This document shows, piece after piece, positions 10,245-19,905 of a stretch of DNA of 23,806 nucleotides. A program made the translations under genes and the position numbers. The stretch's first letter is position 1. Every line of letters begins with the position of its first letter. The stretch covers positions 1 through 23,806 of the forward strand of contig CAJNOQ010002546.1 of the NCBI GenBank assembly GCA_905250885.1, read 5' to 3'. This stretch comes from Didymodactylos carnosus. Taxonomy: Eukaryota > Rotifera > Eurotatoria > Philodinida > Philodinidae. The notes beneath the pieces were generated by a model. That model did not search any database. It worked only from the letters and a program-made list of their open reading frames with translations, and was not told the DNA's origin.

Positions 10245-10835
10245 AGAAAAGGTAACAAATTTTTGTCATTGCTTTAACAAGAAATAGTCAAACATTTCTT
10301 GTTACGCGTAACAAGTAACAACTTTTATTACTTTGTTCCTTTAAGCAAAAGAAGTAAAGTACCTTTTTTTCTCGTTGACTACACATCCACACGCCGAACA
10401 CTGGAAGTAAGAAAAGAATGATAGCACTGGGTGCATATGTTTAAAATATTTTGTTGAAGAGGAGATGCCTTAACGTTAACCGTACAGTTAGATTGAAAAA
10501 AAAGAAGACACTTGTTTATATACTACAGGGAGAGAAGATTATTCTAGAGGAAAGAAGAAGAGAAAGCTCACTATAGTGAAGGTCACCCGAAACTAAGAAT
10601 ATATTACTTAAAAACGAGAAAAACAAAGTTACTTTGTTACTTTTGCTAAAAGTAACAAAGTAACTGTTTTCTTGTTGCCACTTACTAGTAAAAAGAAACT
10701 TTTTTTGTTACTCTTAGAGGTAACAAATAACAGAGTAAAAAAATAAGTTACTGGTAACTGGTAAGAAAATAACAAAAAGAATTACCGCTTCCAGTAACAA
10801 GTAACTTGCAAACATTTTCTGTTACCAGTAAGGAA
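10245..10835. repeat. Clustered GTAAC/GTTAC motifs
   Basis: More than a dozen GTAAC or GTTAC words occur in both orientations, many in the longer form TAACAAAGTAAC or TAACAAGTAAC. They fall in two groups, 10250-10360 and 10620-10830. The position inside one end of the putative hAT-type element suggests subterminal binding sites, which is an inference from how hAT ends are usually built. Confidence 0.5.
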
Positions 10836-10859
10836 ACGGTGAAGTGACACCCCTAGTTC

Positions 10860-12000
10860 CATCATCTTATATATAGTAAGAAAAAAGACAATAGAAAAGT
10901 ATAGACTCGATCACTCAGTAGAAAGAGCAGAAAGAAATTCTTACAGCGTAAGTTTGATTCCTGAAAATAGAATAGAAAATAGTACATTTTGTAGCGTAGA
11001 TGTAATCCTATTTTAGTCAGTTATTTTTGAGAGCAGGATTAACAAATACTATTATGGGAATATTCCGTTCATTTGCCTTTGTTTTTTAATGAACGTTGCA
11101 CTAGTAAAAGAATTATCAACTCTTAGGATGTTTGTTATTGCATTTTTACTTACGCAGATTCATTTTGGTATAAGCTATTTATTAAGAAAAGAATAAAACA
11201 CCAGTAAAAATAGCTGCGAAGAGAAACAATAGTAGCTGTATTTATATCGCATGGACAAAGAAATAAAACCACTGACGGAAGATAGAGGATATACACGACA
11301 ACATACATTTTTTGCGTAGAAAGACATCTAGGGTCATAAGTTAAGTGTACAGAAAAAGACAGAAGAAAAGAAATAGACACGCTAGTTTACCTCAATTCTT
11401 TTTATTATCCAGATAAAATTAATAACTTGCATAACAGGAAGGTCATTTTTAACGTCCAACCATCAGGAAGAGAGTTGGGTCTAGGGAAGCAATGAATCCA
11501 TTCAGGCGCAGAAGACCTGAAAAAAAAGAAAAGAAAATCAAACTCTTTCCAGAGTAGTCGCATTTAGTGAAATGTGAGTGGCACTGTCTATATATTCGAT
11601 TAAGATATGATGAAATAATCAGAACATTCACTGATGAGTAGAATGTGGATTCACTGACGTTAGTGTGGTCTTTTTCAAATTTTTAAACAGTTGTTAGCTC
11701 AATACTACAGCGTTTGAGATTCTAACACAAATCTAAATCTAACTGTTGCTATTAGTTTAAATATTCACACACCTGTTGCTAAACTACAAAACAAAACTAA
11801 CACAAATAATAATCAAAAAAATAATATTTTGCTAACTATACTCGAAGCCTATGGTTTATTTACAATTGTTTCATTATTCATTTTCTTTTCTTCTTTCGTT
11901 CCAAGAATGTTGAAAGACAAAACTGTAATATAAAAACGTGTTACGAAGGTGATCTTAAAACAAAGTAAGATTAGACATCGAGCAAAGACAGGAAATGTAA
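10860..12000. other. Purine-rich non-coding stretch
   Basis: The + strand is rich in AGAAA words and no gene is evident apart from the doubtful minus-strand exon described separately. The frame at 11150-11380 (minus) is hydrophobic and Cys-rich but looks compositional. Confidence 0.4.
11405..11516 (-). CDS. Doubtful terminal exon on minus strand
   Basis: On the minus strand a long polypyrimidine tract ending TTTTTTTTCAG precedes position 11516. It opens a 36-residue frame that includes RPNSLPDGWTLKM and ends at TAA (11405-11407). LPDGW recalls the start of WW domains, but the remainder of a WW domain is missing. A second frame is also open for a shorter distance. I see no upstream exon. It could be the last exon of a lost gene, or chance. 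Confidence 0.2.
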
Positions 12001-12008
12001 GAAAATGT

Positions 12009-12166
12009 ATTTACATTTTACATTTCTTTTCAGCTGACCAGAAGAAAAAGAGAATGTGAACGAAGTGTCTATTTTTCTTTTTCTGTTCTTTATATATATA
12101 TCGTGTACACTGAACAACACTCTTGTGCGTCTTCTGACCAGCTGAGAAAGAATGTAAAATGTAAGA
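12009..12166. repeat. Inverted repeat around CAGCTGACC
   Basis: ATTTACATTTTACATTTC and CAGCTGACCAGAAG at 12009-12044 are mirrored, with small differences, at 12131-12166. The loop of about 85 bases contains a TATATATATA run. Related words (TGACCAAAA, TTGGTCAGA, TTGGCCAGCC) continue to 12325, up to the edge of the next large foldback, so the two may form one compound element. Confidence 0.5.
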
Positions 12167-12325
12167 AATTGTAAATATATAGGACAGACTTTTTAGCTTT
12201 AAGTCACTTATCATAATACAAAGCACTGTCTTCCTAAACATCATCTCCAACTCCAAATTCCGATTTTGGCCTGACCAAAATTAGAATTCCACTTTTGGTC
12301 AGACAGATTCCAGATTTGGCCAGCC

Positions 12326-12721
12326 AGAAAATATTCTCTCTGTTTTATTTACTTTAGAAGGATCGATAAGCGAGAGAAGAGAAAATAGAATGATAGAAAA
12401 AGAAACAGTTATCACAACAGATACAGCTGGTATACTGATTGTGCTAGAAGAAAAAGCCTCTTACTTTTTTTTCGTTTTCACTTTTCTCTCTTAAATTTCA
12501 GTAAACGTTCAAAAAAGATCAGAGTATCATCAGCAGGCAAACGTTTACTGGAATTTAAGAGAGAAAAGAGAAAACGAAAAAAATGTAAGAGCCTTTTTCT
12601 TCTAGCACAATGAGTATACCAGCTGTATCTGTTGTAATAACTGTTTTTTTTCTATCATTCTATTTTCTCTTCTCTCGCTTATCGATCCTCCTAAAGTAAA
12701 CAAAGAAAGAGAATATTTTCT
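12326..12721. mobile_element. Long foldback: two 184-base arms with 29-base loop
   Basis: The arm 12326-12509 and arm 12539-12721 are reverse complements at about 90% by eye. The outer ends read AGAAAATATTCTC, and the arms meet at GTAAACGTT/AACGTTTAC around a loop at 12510-12538. There is no coding capacity. It resembles a foldback MITE. If transcribed, it would give a long nearly perfect hairpin RNA. No target duplication is clear. Confidence 0.7.
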
Positions 12722-13168
12722 TTCTTGTTCTGCTTGTACTACTAGGTAAATCTTACGCAACTATAAGAAAATGTGTGTCAAAACGACGAGAAAGAGCTTA
12801 CTCATAGTTTTGCTTTCTTTCTCTTCACACATTACGCAGCGTCGGCTTGTAGTCGACATACAACAAATCTTAGAGTAAAATAAGACGGAAAAGCAAAAGT
12901 CATAAAAACAGAACAAGAGGTGAGTGTGAGAGACACATACAGTTAGTCTGTTTTGTATTAGTTCGAAAGAAGTTAACAGTTTCATAGAAAAAACTTAATT
13001 TCTATTATTCTTATTAGTCATGAGACGATTAATTTCTCTATCTGTTCTTCAATATAGATACTACAGATATACTATACCAGAGTGCTGGAAATAGAAGACA
13101 GAGTCGATTAAAGTACTCAGAAAGATAGATGGCGACGTTCATCGGTGCGACAGCGCCGATGCATGTAA

Positions 13169-13312
13169 ACCGGAAGACATCCGCAGCTCTTCATGTGGAT
13201 CATTGAACCCTTTAGTACTAATGAAAACGGTGTATTCGTGTCGTTACAAGCACAACTGCTTGAAGATACCGCCGAAGCTGTCCTATTCGATGGGTGGGTA
13301 GAAGCCTTTTGA
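13169..13312 (+). pseudogene. GC-rich coding-like fragment, unidentified
   Basis: The G+C content rises sharply from about 13125 to 13310 compared with its surroundings. One frame open from 13169 to TGA 13310 reads like a helical protein end, including GVFVSLQAQLLEDTAEAV. An upstream stretch in another frame (ATG near 13129) also looks coding, so a frameshifted remnant is possible. At least one other + frame and one minus frame are open too, because of the base composition, so the true frame is unproven. No family recognised. It lies just upstream of a MITE. Confidence 0.3.
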
Positions 13313-13336
13313 GATGACTCATAGCTTCATAGCTAA

Positions 13337-13453
13337 GGCCTTGTCTACACTACAAAAGTTAAAGGAGCTTTAAGCAATTCTATTGGCTAAAAGTTAGTTT
13401 AAGCCAATAGAATTGCTTAAAGCTCCTTTAACTTTTGTAGTGTAGACAAGGCC
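13337..13453. mobile_element. 117-bp MITE with perfect 52-bp inverted repeats (PIF/Harbinger-like)
   Basis: The arms 13337-13388 and 13402-13453 are exact reverse complements, with a 13-base loop at 13389-13401. The ends read GGCCTTGTCTACACTAC. The element is flanked by TAA on both sides (13334-13336 and 13454-13456), a 3-bp duplication that fits the TWA target preference of PIF/Harbinger elements, whose ends often start GGCC or GGSC. No mismatch between the arms suggests recent insertion. It lies about 180 bases upstream of the sirtuin start, so it may sit in that gene's 5' region. Confidence 0.85.
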
Positions 13454-13634
13454 TAACAGATTAAACTCACCGACCTACTGACTCTAGGCAATAGAGAGAA
13501 AGAAACGATATTAAAAGGAATAATGAAGAGAAATGCAGATTCTCATTAATTGACGGCGGCAGGAGAAGACTTTAAGCATCCTTCGTTCTAGGTAAATTAC
13601 ATTTCAAGATTATTTCAAACTCGAACCAGCGAGC

Positions 13635-15098
13635 ATGTCTCTGACCAAAAGCAATCGCTTGTATTCATACATTAGTAGGTTCGATCGACTTCAATGTATG
13701 TTTTTGTCCACTGTTGATAGCGGCCCCAAGCAATTCGTCGAACTGGGCCGAAAGTCGTCCGCCAAACAAAATTCACAATCCAAGCGGAATTTCTCGTCTG
13801 CTGCAACGATCCAGACACCGATGTCAAAGGGGACATCCATTTTGGTAGGACTGCAGATATTATTTGAAAAAAGAATGCTAGTTTTAGAGTTGATTGAATT
13901 TCTCCATGAAAAGCAACACCTGCAGTTTGCTTTTACTAGAGCCAAACATATGAATAGATTTTATACGAGTTTCGATTTTTACAGCATTTCTGAACCCGTG
14001 ACAAACATCAAAACCATTTAGAATGAGTCAGTATATGCATGTTCTTTTCGAAAAACACAGTTTTTTTGTCTCAAACAGACGTTTTTTTGATGTTTTTTTT
14101 GAGGGCTCAGCAACACCCGAAGCGTGCTGCAAAAACTTCACAAACCTAGGTGCCAAGCTATGAAAGCAACCAAAAGCCTTCCCTCTTAGAAAGAGAACTG
14201 TTGCGGAAGAATATTTTTCGGTAGTACAAATAAGCAGTGACATTTTTCAATGTCATTCGGTTCCTCTACAAAAAGAGCTGGGAGCATTTTCTCGGCAATA
14301 TTGGAGAATAACAGGTTTCCACCAGATTGTATACGAGATCAAATATTTTTGTAGGAGGCAGCTGCCAAGGATCTTCGTCACGCCAGACGTGTGTTAGCCA
14401 TCACTGGTGCGGGCATTTCGGCAGATTCCGGACTACCAACCTACCGTGGCATCGGTGGTCTATATAGTGATGGTCAAGAAACCGAAGAGGGACTGACAAT
14501 CGAGGAGGCTTTGTCCGGCTACACGATGCGCACAGAGCCGGATATTTGCTGGAAGTACATTTGCCAAATCGAGTCTACTTGCCGTGCTGCCAAACACAAT
14601 GCTGCGCACGAAGCACTTGCGGCTTTCGAATCAAAGTTTGAACAATTCACTGTGCTCACACAAAACATCGACGGTTTACACCGCAGTGCTGGCACAAAAG
14701 ACCTCATTGAAATTCATGGCAACATTCATGAACTGTTTTGTACCGCTTGTAACCATGAAAAACACGTTGTCAACTTCGCCGACTTGAAAATTCCACCGGA
14801 TTGCGAGCGATGCGGTGCGCTCGTACGTCCACGCGTTGTCTTATTTGGTGAGATGTTGCCGGCACCTGCGTTAACGCGACTTTCTGAGATAATGGATAAA
14901 GGTGTGGACGCCGTTATCACAATTGGCACTACCAGTGTGTTTCCATACATCGCTGGACCTGTGTTACGCGCTTCAGAAACCAATGCGATTACTATTGAAG
15001 TCAACCCGAGCGATACCACAGTATCACATGCTGTACACTATCGCCTGCGAGAGCGGGCTATCGTCGCTTTGCCCGAGCTGTTGAAATACCTTTTGTAG
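13635..15098 (+). CDS. Sir2-family NAD-dependent protein deacylase, bacterial type, two exons
   Basis: The enzyme uses NAD+ to remove acyl groups from lysines. Exon 1 is 13635-13844, exon 2 is 14355-15098, and the phase-0 intron of 510 bases runs GTAGGA...TTTGTAG. The product is 317 residues from the first in-frame ATG, or 255 from ATG 13821, which is the usual bacterial length. In the 317 numbering, GAGISADSGLPTYRG begins at 88 (NAD loop), TQNIDGLH is at 172-179, and the catalytic His of IEIHG is at 191. Zinc cysteines are 199/202 and 220/223; GTTS is near 261, VNPSD near 286. The Y-x-x-R pair of SIRT5/CobB desuccinylases seems absent (WKYICQIE there). The sequence most resembles proteobacterial Sir2 proteins (TYRGIGGLY, RVVLFGEMLP), implying horizontal transfer. 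The first 62 residues are basic with RNFSSA, like a mitochondrial targeting peptide. Exons are GC-richer than surroundings. Confidence 0.9.
13845..14354 (+). other. Intron of the sirtuin gene
   Basis: The donor is TTG|GTAGGA and the acceptor is TTTTTGTAG|GAG; splicing joins codons in phase 0. An in-frame TAG (14352-14354) immediately before exon 2 shows that the frame cannot simply be extended upstream. The intron is AT-rich, unlike the exons, and has long T runs at 14085-14100. I see no transposon ends in it. Confidence 0.75.
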
Positions 15099-15686
15099 TC
15101 CATTTCAATTTTTGATCCATGTTTTGCCAGTGATCAGCTGTTTAGGGATGTCAGTCATTCTGCATTTGCTTATTTTCTTCTGCAATCTAGAAGAAAATCG
15201 TGGTTACTGGCGTCAGACTCCGTTGAGAAAATCAAAATTACAGACTGTTGATAAGGAAAATGAGTGCGATCAGCAGATCATGGTCCACACATTGTCTCGA
15301 TCGATACTGTTGTATTCTCCTTTATCGCATCGAACGAGATCCTGAAAGAATAAACGGTTGATGCGCAATAACAGTTTTCTCAGTTGTGTTTTTGCACTCA
15401 TCTATTGTCATCCAAGCTGTCCTTTCAAGTTTTCTGACAAAAGTAGTGTCGTTGAGCGACGAGAACGATTGAAGAAGATACGAGATATCAGAACAGTAGA
15501 TATTGTCTTTTCTTTCATGGTGACAAGTCATATTCTATAAGGTTTCTTTATACTGTCACATAGTTATAGACCATGCAACATATTATTCGCCACAGTCTGC
15601 CAAAAAAAAAACTTTTTGCTAAAAAAATTGCACAAAAATGAGAAAATCTCCAAGTCGAGTTCTATATATTTCGATGAAGAAACGTT
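15099..15686 (+). other. Sirtuin 3' flank with poly(A) signal
   Basis: The canonical AATAAA at 15349-15354 lies about 250 bases after the stop and could end the transcript. The frames read here (15112-15345, 15322-15540) have no recognisable content. The rest of the gap before the ADP-ribosyltransferase remnant shows only an A-run near 15601. Confidence 0.45.
15349..15354 (+). promoter_or_regulatory. Candidate poly(A) signal
   Basis: An exact AATAAA hexamer on the gene strand, about 250 bases downstream of the sirtuin stop codon. Confidence 0.4.
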
Positions 15687-18110
15687 ATGCCAGGCGTTTG
15701 TATGTATTCTTTTAAGGTTAAAATTAAAACTCCAATGTTAGACGAATTATTGGGAGAACTTTCAAAGAATATTAAAGCGTTTTCAAAAACGACAATCACT
15801 ATTCATTCTTCTAGTTGGTTTAGACTTTTTGTTGATGCATTGTTGAAAACAGAAAATAATGTTGATTCAAGAAAAAGAATGATTAACAAATTCAAAGTAT
15901 ATTACTAGGACAATTTAGCTAATGGAAAGTTCCTGAATGATTTTGAACAAACATATGATTCTGAAAAGACTATATGATGGTACACAACAGATTCTCTTCT
16001 TTATCGTGTTCTTAACAAGGCTTTCCGGGATCAAAACATTAAAATAATTTTTTATATGCATTTTTTTATCGTTGATTTATTCAAACAATTACAGAAAGAG
16101 TACTGTACATTTAAAGAACTAAACAAACATCAACGTATTATTAAGGGTACCCTCTCTTTTTTGAAGAAAAATTGTCATTTTGAGCCGAACATAGTGTAAT
16201 GTAGAGGAAAGTCTGGGATATAAAATGAGACCAACCCCAATTCTTCATGACGTTCTTTGAAGAACTTCCAGAATTTTTAAGTTTTTCCTTCAAAGCCTAG
16301 AAAACCTTAATTTTTTAGACTCGTAAAGTTTTCTCTAATTCCCATATATTACAAACTTTCTTATATATAGCATGACAGAAGAAAGTGTGCTCTTCAAAAT
16401 GAGATGTTTTCTCATCTTGTAGAGCTATTCAAGACTCATCGAATGGTGTATTACACCAGACTAATTACTGTATAGTTGCGGAGAAATTTTGATTTTACCG
16501 TAATACTGATAGTGTAACTGGGGTGTTTGTCTGCGAGTAGATTTGATCGTATACGTCCAATCGGAATCGTCCGATGCAGTCGAAAGCACTAAATAAGATA
16601 AGTTTGATGAATTATGGATACTTTGAGGCAATAAAATAACAATAAGTTAGTGGACCGAGTTCAAGTCTTATGCGGACTACTCCCTTTCTACCACAGATGG
16701 AACATCGAAAAAAAATCGCAGTATTTTTGCCCACAATTTTCTGCCATGTTCTTCTATGGGTTTTTTGGAAAAATTTCCATCCAGTCACATTACGATCCAT
16801 CAAAAATATGGTCCGATGGAGGTGGAAATTTTACCACAGATACTTCAGAACCTATCTCCGGTTCACTTTTTGTCTTTTCGAAAAATGCTAAAGATCCTGT
16901 ATAAAAGACCAGTGTTTATTCTAAAGTCTTCTCATGTACAAGTGTTGCTGAATCTCGAAGATTTTTAAGGTGTTATTTAGTAAATTTCGCAGTTCACTGA
17001 GGCGATTATTACGTCTTTGTACATGAGTCACGCTAATTAGCGGTTTTTGAATAACTAAGAAAGACTGATCTGGGATTTTCAGCAATCGAAAGAAAACAGT
17101 TGCCTATATTTTCATAAGCAAAATCCTATTCGAAAAATACCTGAAAGATCAGTTTTCTAAGAGATCTTTAGAGAACGAGTCTGGATCTTCGGATTCTGGG
17201 ATAACACTCTACAACAAGGATAACATCAGCTTCTTTCATAGGTATATAGTCCAGGATGTCCTCTGCACAAGGGGGACTAAGCGGACTCTTACGTTTTCCC
17301 GGTTCAGGTGTGGCAACGGACTTCCTGAGAGTTCCAGGATCAATATTTCTTTAGGTGTGGCAATTCCAAAAATAAATGGAAACATAGGTAATCAAGCACG
17401 CCGAATGTCGTGGTCACATTTGTCTTTCAAATAAGTTCCGAAAACCTAGTGAAACCTACATGAGGTGAAATAATCCATTTTTGCCTATAGTTGAGTAAAA
17501 TTAAAAAGTTCATAACTCAGTCAAAAGCCATCCAAATTATGTCATACTAACAAGATGTACTCTATTTTATCTGCTCAATATGATATTTTACTTAAGAAAA
17601 GTAAACAATATCCTTGTAGTTCGGAAGATTTCTAGAAAAGTTTTTTAAAAACCCCAATTATTTGTTGGTTTATACACAGGGCTCTGTTTATGAGAGCATT
17701 TGCAGTGATGCTTAAATTTCCACAAAACTCATCGGGAAATTCTAGAAGACGTCTGCACACTTTCTTCTATCAGACTATCTATAAGAAAAAATTTTGAATA
17801 TACAGGAGAGAAAAGTTTACAAAACTAAAACGTTGAAATTTTCTAAGCTTTGAAGGAGAAATTTAAAAACTTCATAAATTTTTTGAGGAAAGGTTGTCGA
17901 GAGCCGGGAGTGGTCTCATTTCATAGTCCAGACTTTCCTCTACATTAGGCTACGGCTCAAAATGAAAAGTATTTTGAAAACAAGAGGAAGGTAGCACCTT
18001 TAAACAAAGTACTTCCTTCTAGCGAGAAGACCGGACAGTTGCGCGTTTATAGCAAAAGTTGTACTACTGCATAAAAACATTAGTAGGATTCGTTCTTGTC
18101 AGAAAGTTTT
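15687..18110 (+). pseudogene. ADP-ribosyltransferase-like pseudogene, interrupted by a TTAA element
   Basis: One frame from 15687 to 16144 carries the N-terminal half typical of the large bdelloid NAD:arginine ADP-ribosyltransferase family. The stretch SLLYRVLNKAFRDQNIK follows a WYT motif, then FFIVDLFKQL. The frame is broken by TAG at 15906-15908 and TGA at 15975-15977; the TGA replaces the first W of the usual WWYT. A transposon then occupies 16145-17999. Beyond it, in another frame, come QLRVY (18036-18050) and SFLSES (18090-18107). These sit where the family has its catalytic RVYRG and the FLSTS serine motif, but stops lie between them. The C-terminal catalytic Glu region was not found. 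Family placement is from memory of its conserved motifs; I judge the gene non-functional. Confidence 0.65.
16145..17999. mobile_element. 1.86-kb TTAA-flanked DNA transposon, non-autonomous
   Basis: TTAA occurs at 16141-16144 and 18000-18003. The terminal inverted repeats are about 95 bases, diverged at the tips (GGGTACCCTC and AGGTGCTACC). They become strong inside: TCATTTTGAGCCG, AATGTAGAGGAAAGTCTGG and AAATGAGACCA appear in both arms (16175-16238 and 17913-17970). TTAA duplication is the hallmark of piggyBac insertion, though the GGG tip differs from the usual CCC. The frames at 16650-16968 overlap and match nothing I know. It inserted into the already described ADP-ribosyltransferase copy. 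Confidence 0.65.
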
Positions 18111-18744
18111 GTAGATGTTAGAAAGAGTGGTGTGAAGTATAGTCATTACCAAGGATTATACAACATCCGTCAAGTATACGTACAAGATTTATACATAAGG
18201 TGTCGATTAAAGATTGGTGCACATTTGAATATTATATCCACAGCACGAAGCAATTCTCGACATTATGCTGTGGCATTTTCAATATGGAATGCATGTTGAA
18301 TTTGACAATAAGTAAACACCAAGAAAAATTTTTATTTTTTCAAATGTCGAGTTTGTTCCATAGAGAATTAGAAGTGAGAATTAGAAATTACTTGGTGTAA
18401 AAGAATTAGACAACGGCATGTACTAATATATACTGGTATTCAGCTTAGAGCTAATAGTTTATTGCATGTGGTAAGGTCCTGCTATTATAACACATCGCTA
18501 CTATACGGGTTCTCTCAAATTTTATCCAGTCCCGATGTTATTTTGACGATCTTTGATAGTTTATTATTTATAATAACAACTTAACGATGTTATTGATAAA
18601 TAAGATGCAAGCCTATTCAATATATTTTTGCTTACTCTTGCTTTAAACAGTTTAGTAAGCAGAACTTTGCCGATGTCGTCAATACACATGGGGCTATATT
18701 TGACACATTGTGTTGTTTTCTTAAGAATAGATTTATTATGTGCT
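18111..18744. other. Non-coding stretch
   Basis: Overlapping frames at 18096-18400 have no recognisable motifs. There is a small hairpin (CCACAGCA...TGCTGTGG) at about 18238-18276. I see nothing else that can be supported. Confidence 0.35.
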
Positions 18745-19095
18745 TCTTACCAAGTTTCTTGAAGTACATCATTCTTAATTTATCGTGAAAAGAAACAGTG
18801 TAACTCGCATACAATAACGTCGCCATACGCCATCGCCATTCACATAAATCGAAGGCCATCAATTGAGCTTATCTTTATGCGTTGTTCATTAACGATGTTA
18901 ATGACATAAACGATAGTAAAATAGATGTCTGTTAATGTTAACTAATAGTTCTAGATGCAGAAGAAAATTAGTAATTATTATTATGATCTCAAGTAAGGGA
19001 TTCATTTCAAAAAAAGCATGTCTAAACACATTTCCTTCGTCAGAACACCTTGACTGTAACTCTGATCTAATCTCAAGAGTCAGTCAGCAAAGTTT
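18745..19095. repeat. Dispersed repeat, copy A
   Basis: This stretch aligns by eye with 21262-21640 in the same orientation. Shared words include TTAATGA.ATAAAC.ATAGTAAAATA, TTCTAGA.GCAGA and ATTATTATGA, then AGTCAGYCAGCAA. The two are clearly diverged with small indels, so the duplication is old. The minus-strand frame 18632-18862 overlaps it and is not recognisable. The repeat type is unknown. Confidence 0.55.
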
Positions 19096-19842
19096 TCGTG
19101 ATATTTTTATTTAAACTCTCCAGAATCTTTTTGGATCCGAAAACTGTGATTAAAGTTTTTGAAAAATAGATGTTTAGCTGTACCCGTGGGGAAATTTTAT
19201 AAACTTTTCAATCGTGAGGGACCGTGAAATGTCAGCTTGGACTTTCACGAAATGTGTGGTAAAGAGAGTAAGTTTCACGACATTGGGGTCGTACAGTTGC
19301 AACATCAAAGGTTGGTCCATATTTTTCCATATATTTTCTGAATATGAGAATTTAGCCGAGGTACTTCGAATTACAAATCTGAGGTACTATCACTGAGTCA
19401 ACTTGACTTCGGAAAATGTCAGAGAAATGGTGTATTTATGCTTGCCGGTCAATCTTTACGACTTTTCACACGTGGATGCTCGTAAAACGTAAGACTTTTA
19501 TTTTAAAAAGAATTCTAAGATTTTCTAAGAATTTTTTCGGAAATATTACGTCACTTAATGCTTCCTCGCGCACTAAGGGATGACGTCTAATCATACTTTA
19601 AAAACGGATAAATAATGTAGCAGGAAAAGAATAAGAATATAAAAAGTATAAAACTGCAAGGAAAATCATTATATTCACTGAACGCAGAGAATAGAATAAG
19701 CATAAACTAAAATTAGAATAAGAAAATCTTTACTAAATTCTCGGAAGTTTTCGACTTACATGCGGAGAGGTGCTGAGGTTTACAACGCTTACAATAACCT
19801 TTTACTTTTCTTGTATTTTTCTTTTTCTTTCTTTTCTGACAG
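19096..19842. other. Non-coding stretch
   Basis: I see no gene. The stretch contains a small imperfect inverted repeat at about 19545-19595 (TTACGTCAC...ATGACGTCTAA) and the frame 19214-19396 without motifs. Confidence 0.35.
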
Positions 19843-19905
19843 TGTTTAGCCTTCGTTAAACAAAAACTAACCACTGCCAAAGATTATTCAGTTGCATTTG
19901 CTCAG
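19843..19905 (+). CDS. Possible 63-base exon
   Basis: A long polypyrimidine tract ends in CTGACAG at 19842, and CTCAG|GTGACA gives a donor at 19906. Between them one frame is open for 21 codons, including FVKQKLTTAKDYSVAFAQ. It starts and ends in phase 0, which does not match the phase expected by the exon at 20255, so if real it needs a further exon between them or belongs to another transcript. Confidence 0.25.

Larger units (their letters stand above)
9046..10855. mobile_element. Possible hAT-type non-autonomous element, about 1.8 kb
   Basis: TAGGGGTG at 9046-9053 is mirrored by CACACCCCTA ending at 10855, and TAGGGGTG/CAGGGGTG ends are common in hAT elements. The interior holds no transposase. 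Its right-hand 600 bases are packed with GTAAC/GTTAC words, as expected for subterminal transposase-binding motifs. An 8-bp target duplication is not evident: the flanks ATCGAAAC and GTTCCATC do not match. The element is therefore old, rearranged, or misjudged. Confidence 0.4.

Noticed and set aside
12326..12721. CRISPR-like or tandem repeat array
   Set aside because: The repetition is a single inverted pair, not regularly spaced direct repeats.
13691..13945. 84-codon minus-strand frame
   Set aside because: Overlaps sirtuin exon 1 and its intron. The + frame joins in phase to exon 2 and the minus frame has no recognisable content.
14726..15019. 97-codon minus-strand frame
   Set aside because: Antisense shadow of the sirtuin exon, which has intact catalytic and zinc motifs on the + strand.
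15112..15345. 77-codon frame after the sirtuin
   Set aside because: Lies between the stop codon and the AATAAA signal; the content is not protein-like and it most likely is 3' UTR.
16650..16968. Transposase in the TTAA element
   Set aside because: Several short overlapping frames with no DDE/DDD pattern that I can recognise; the element appears non-autonomous.
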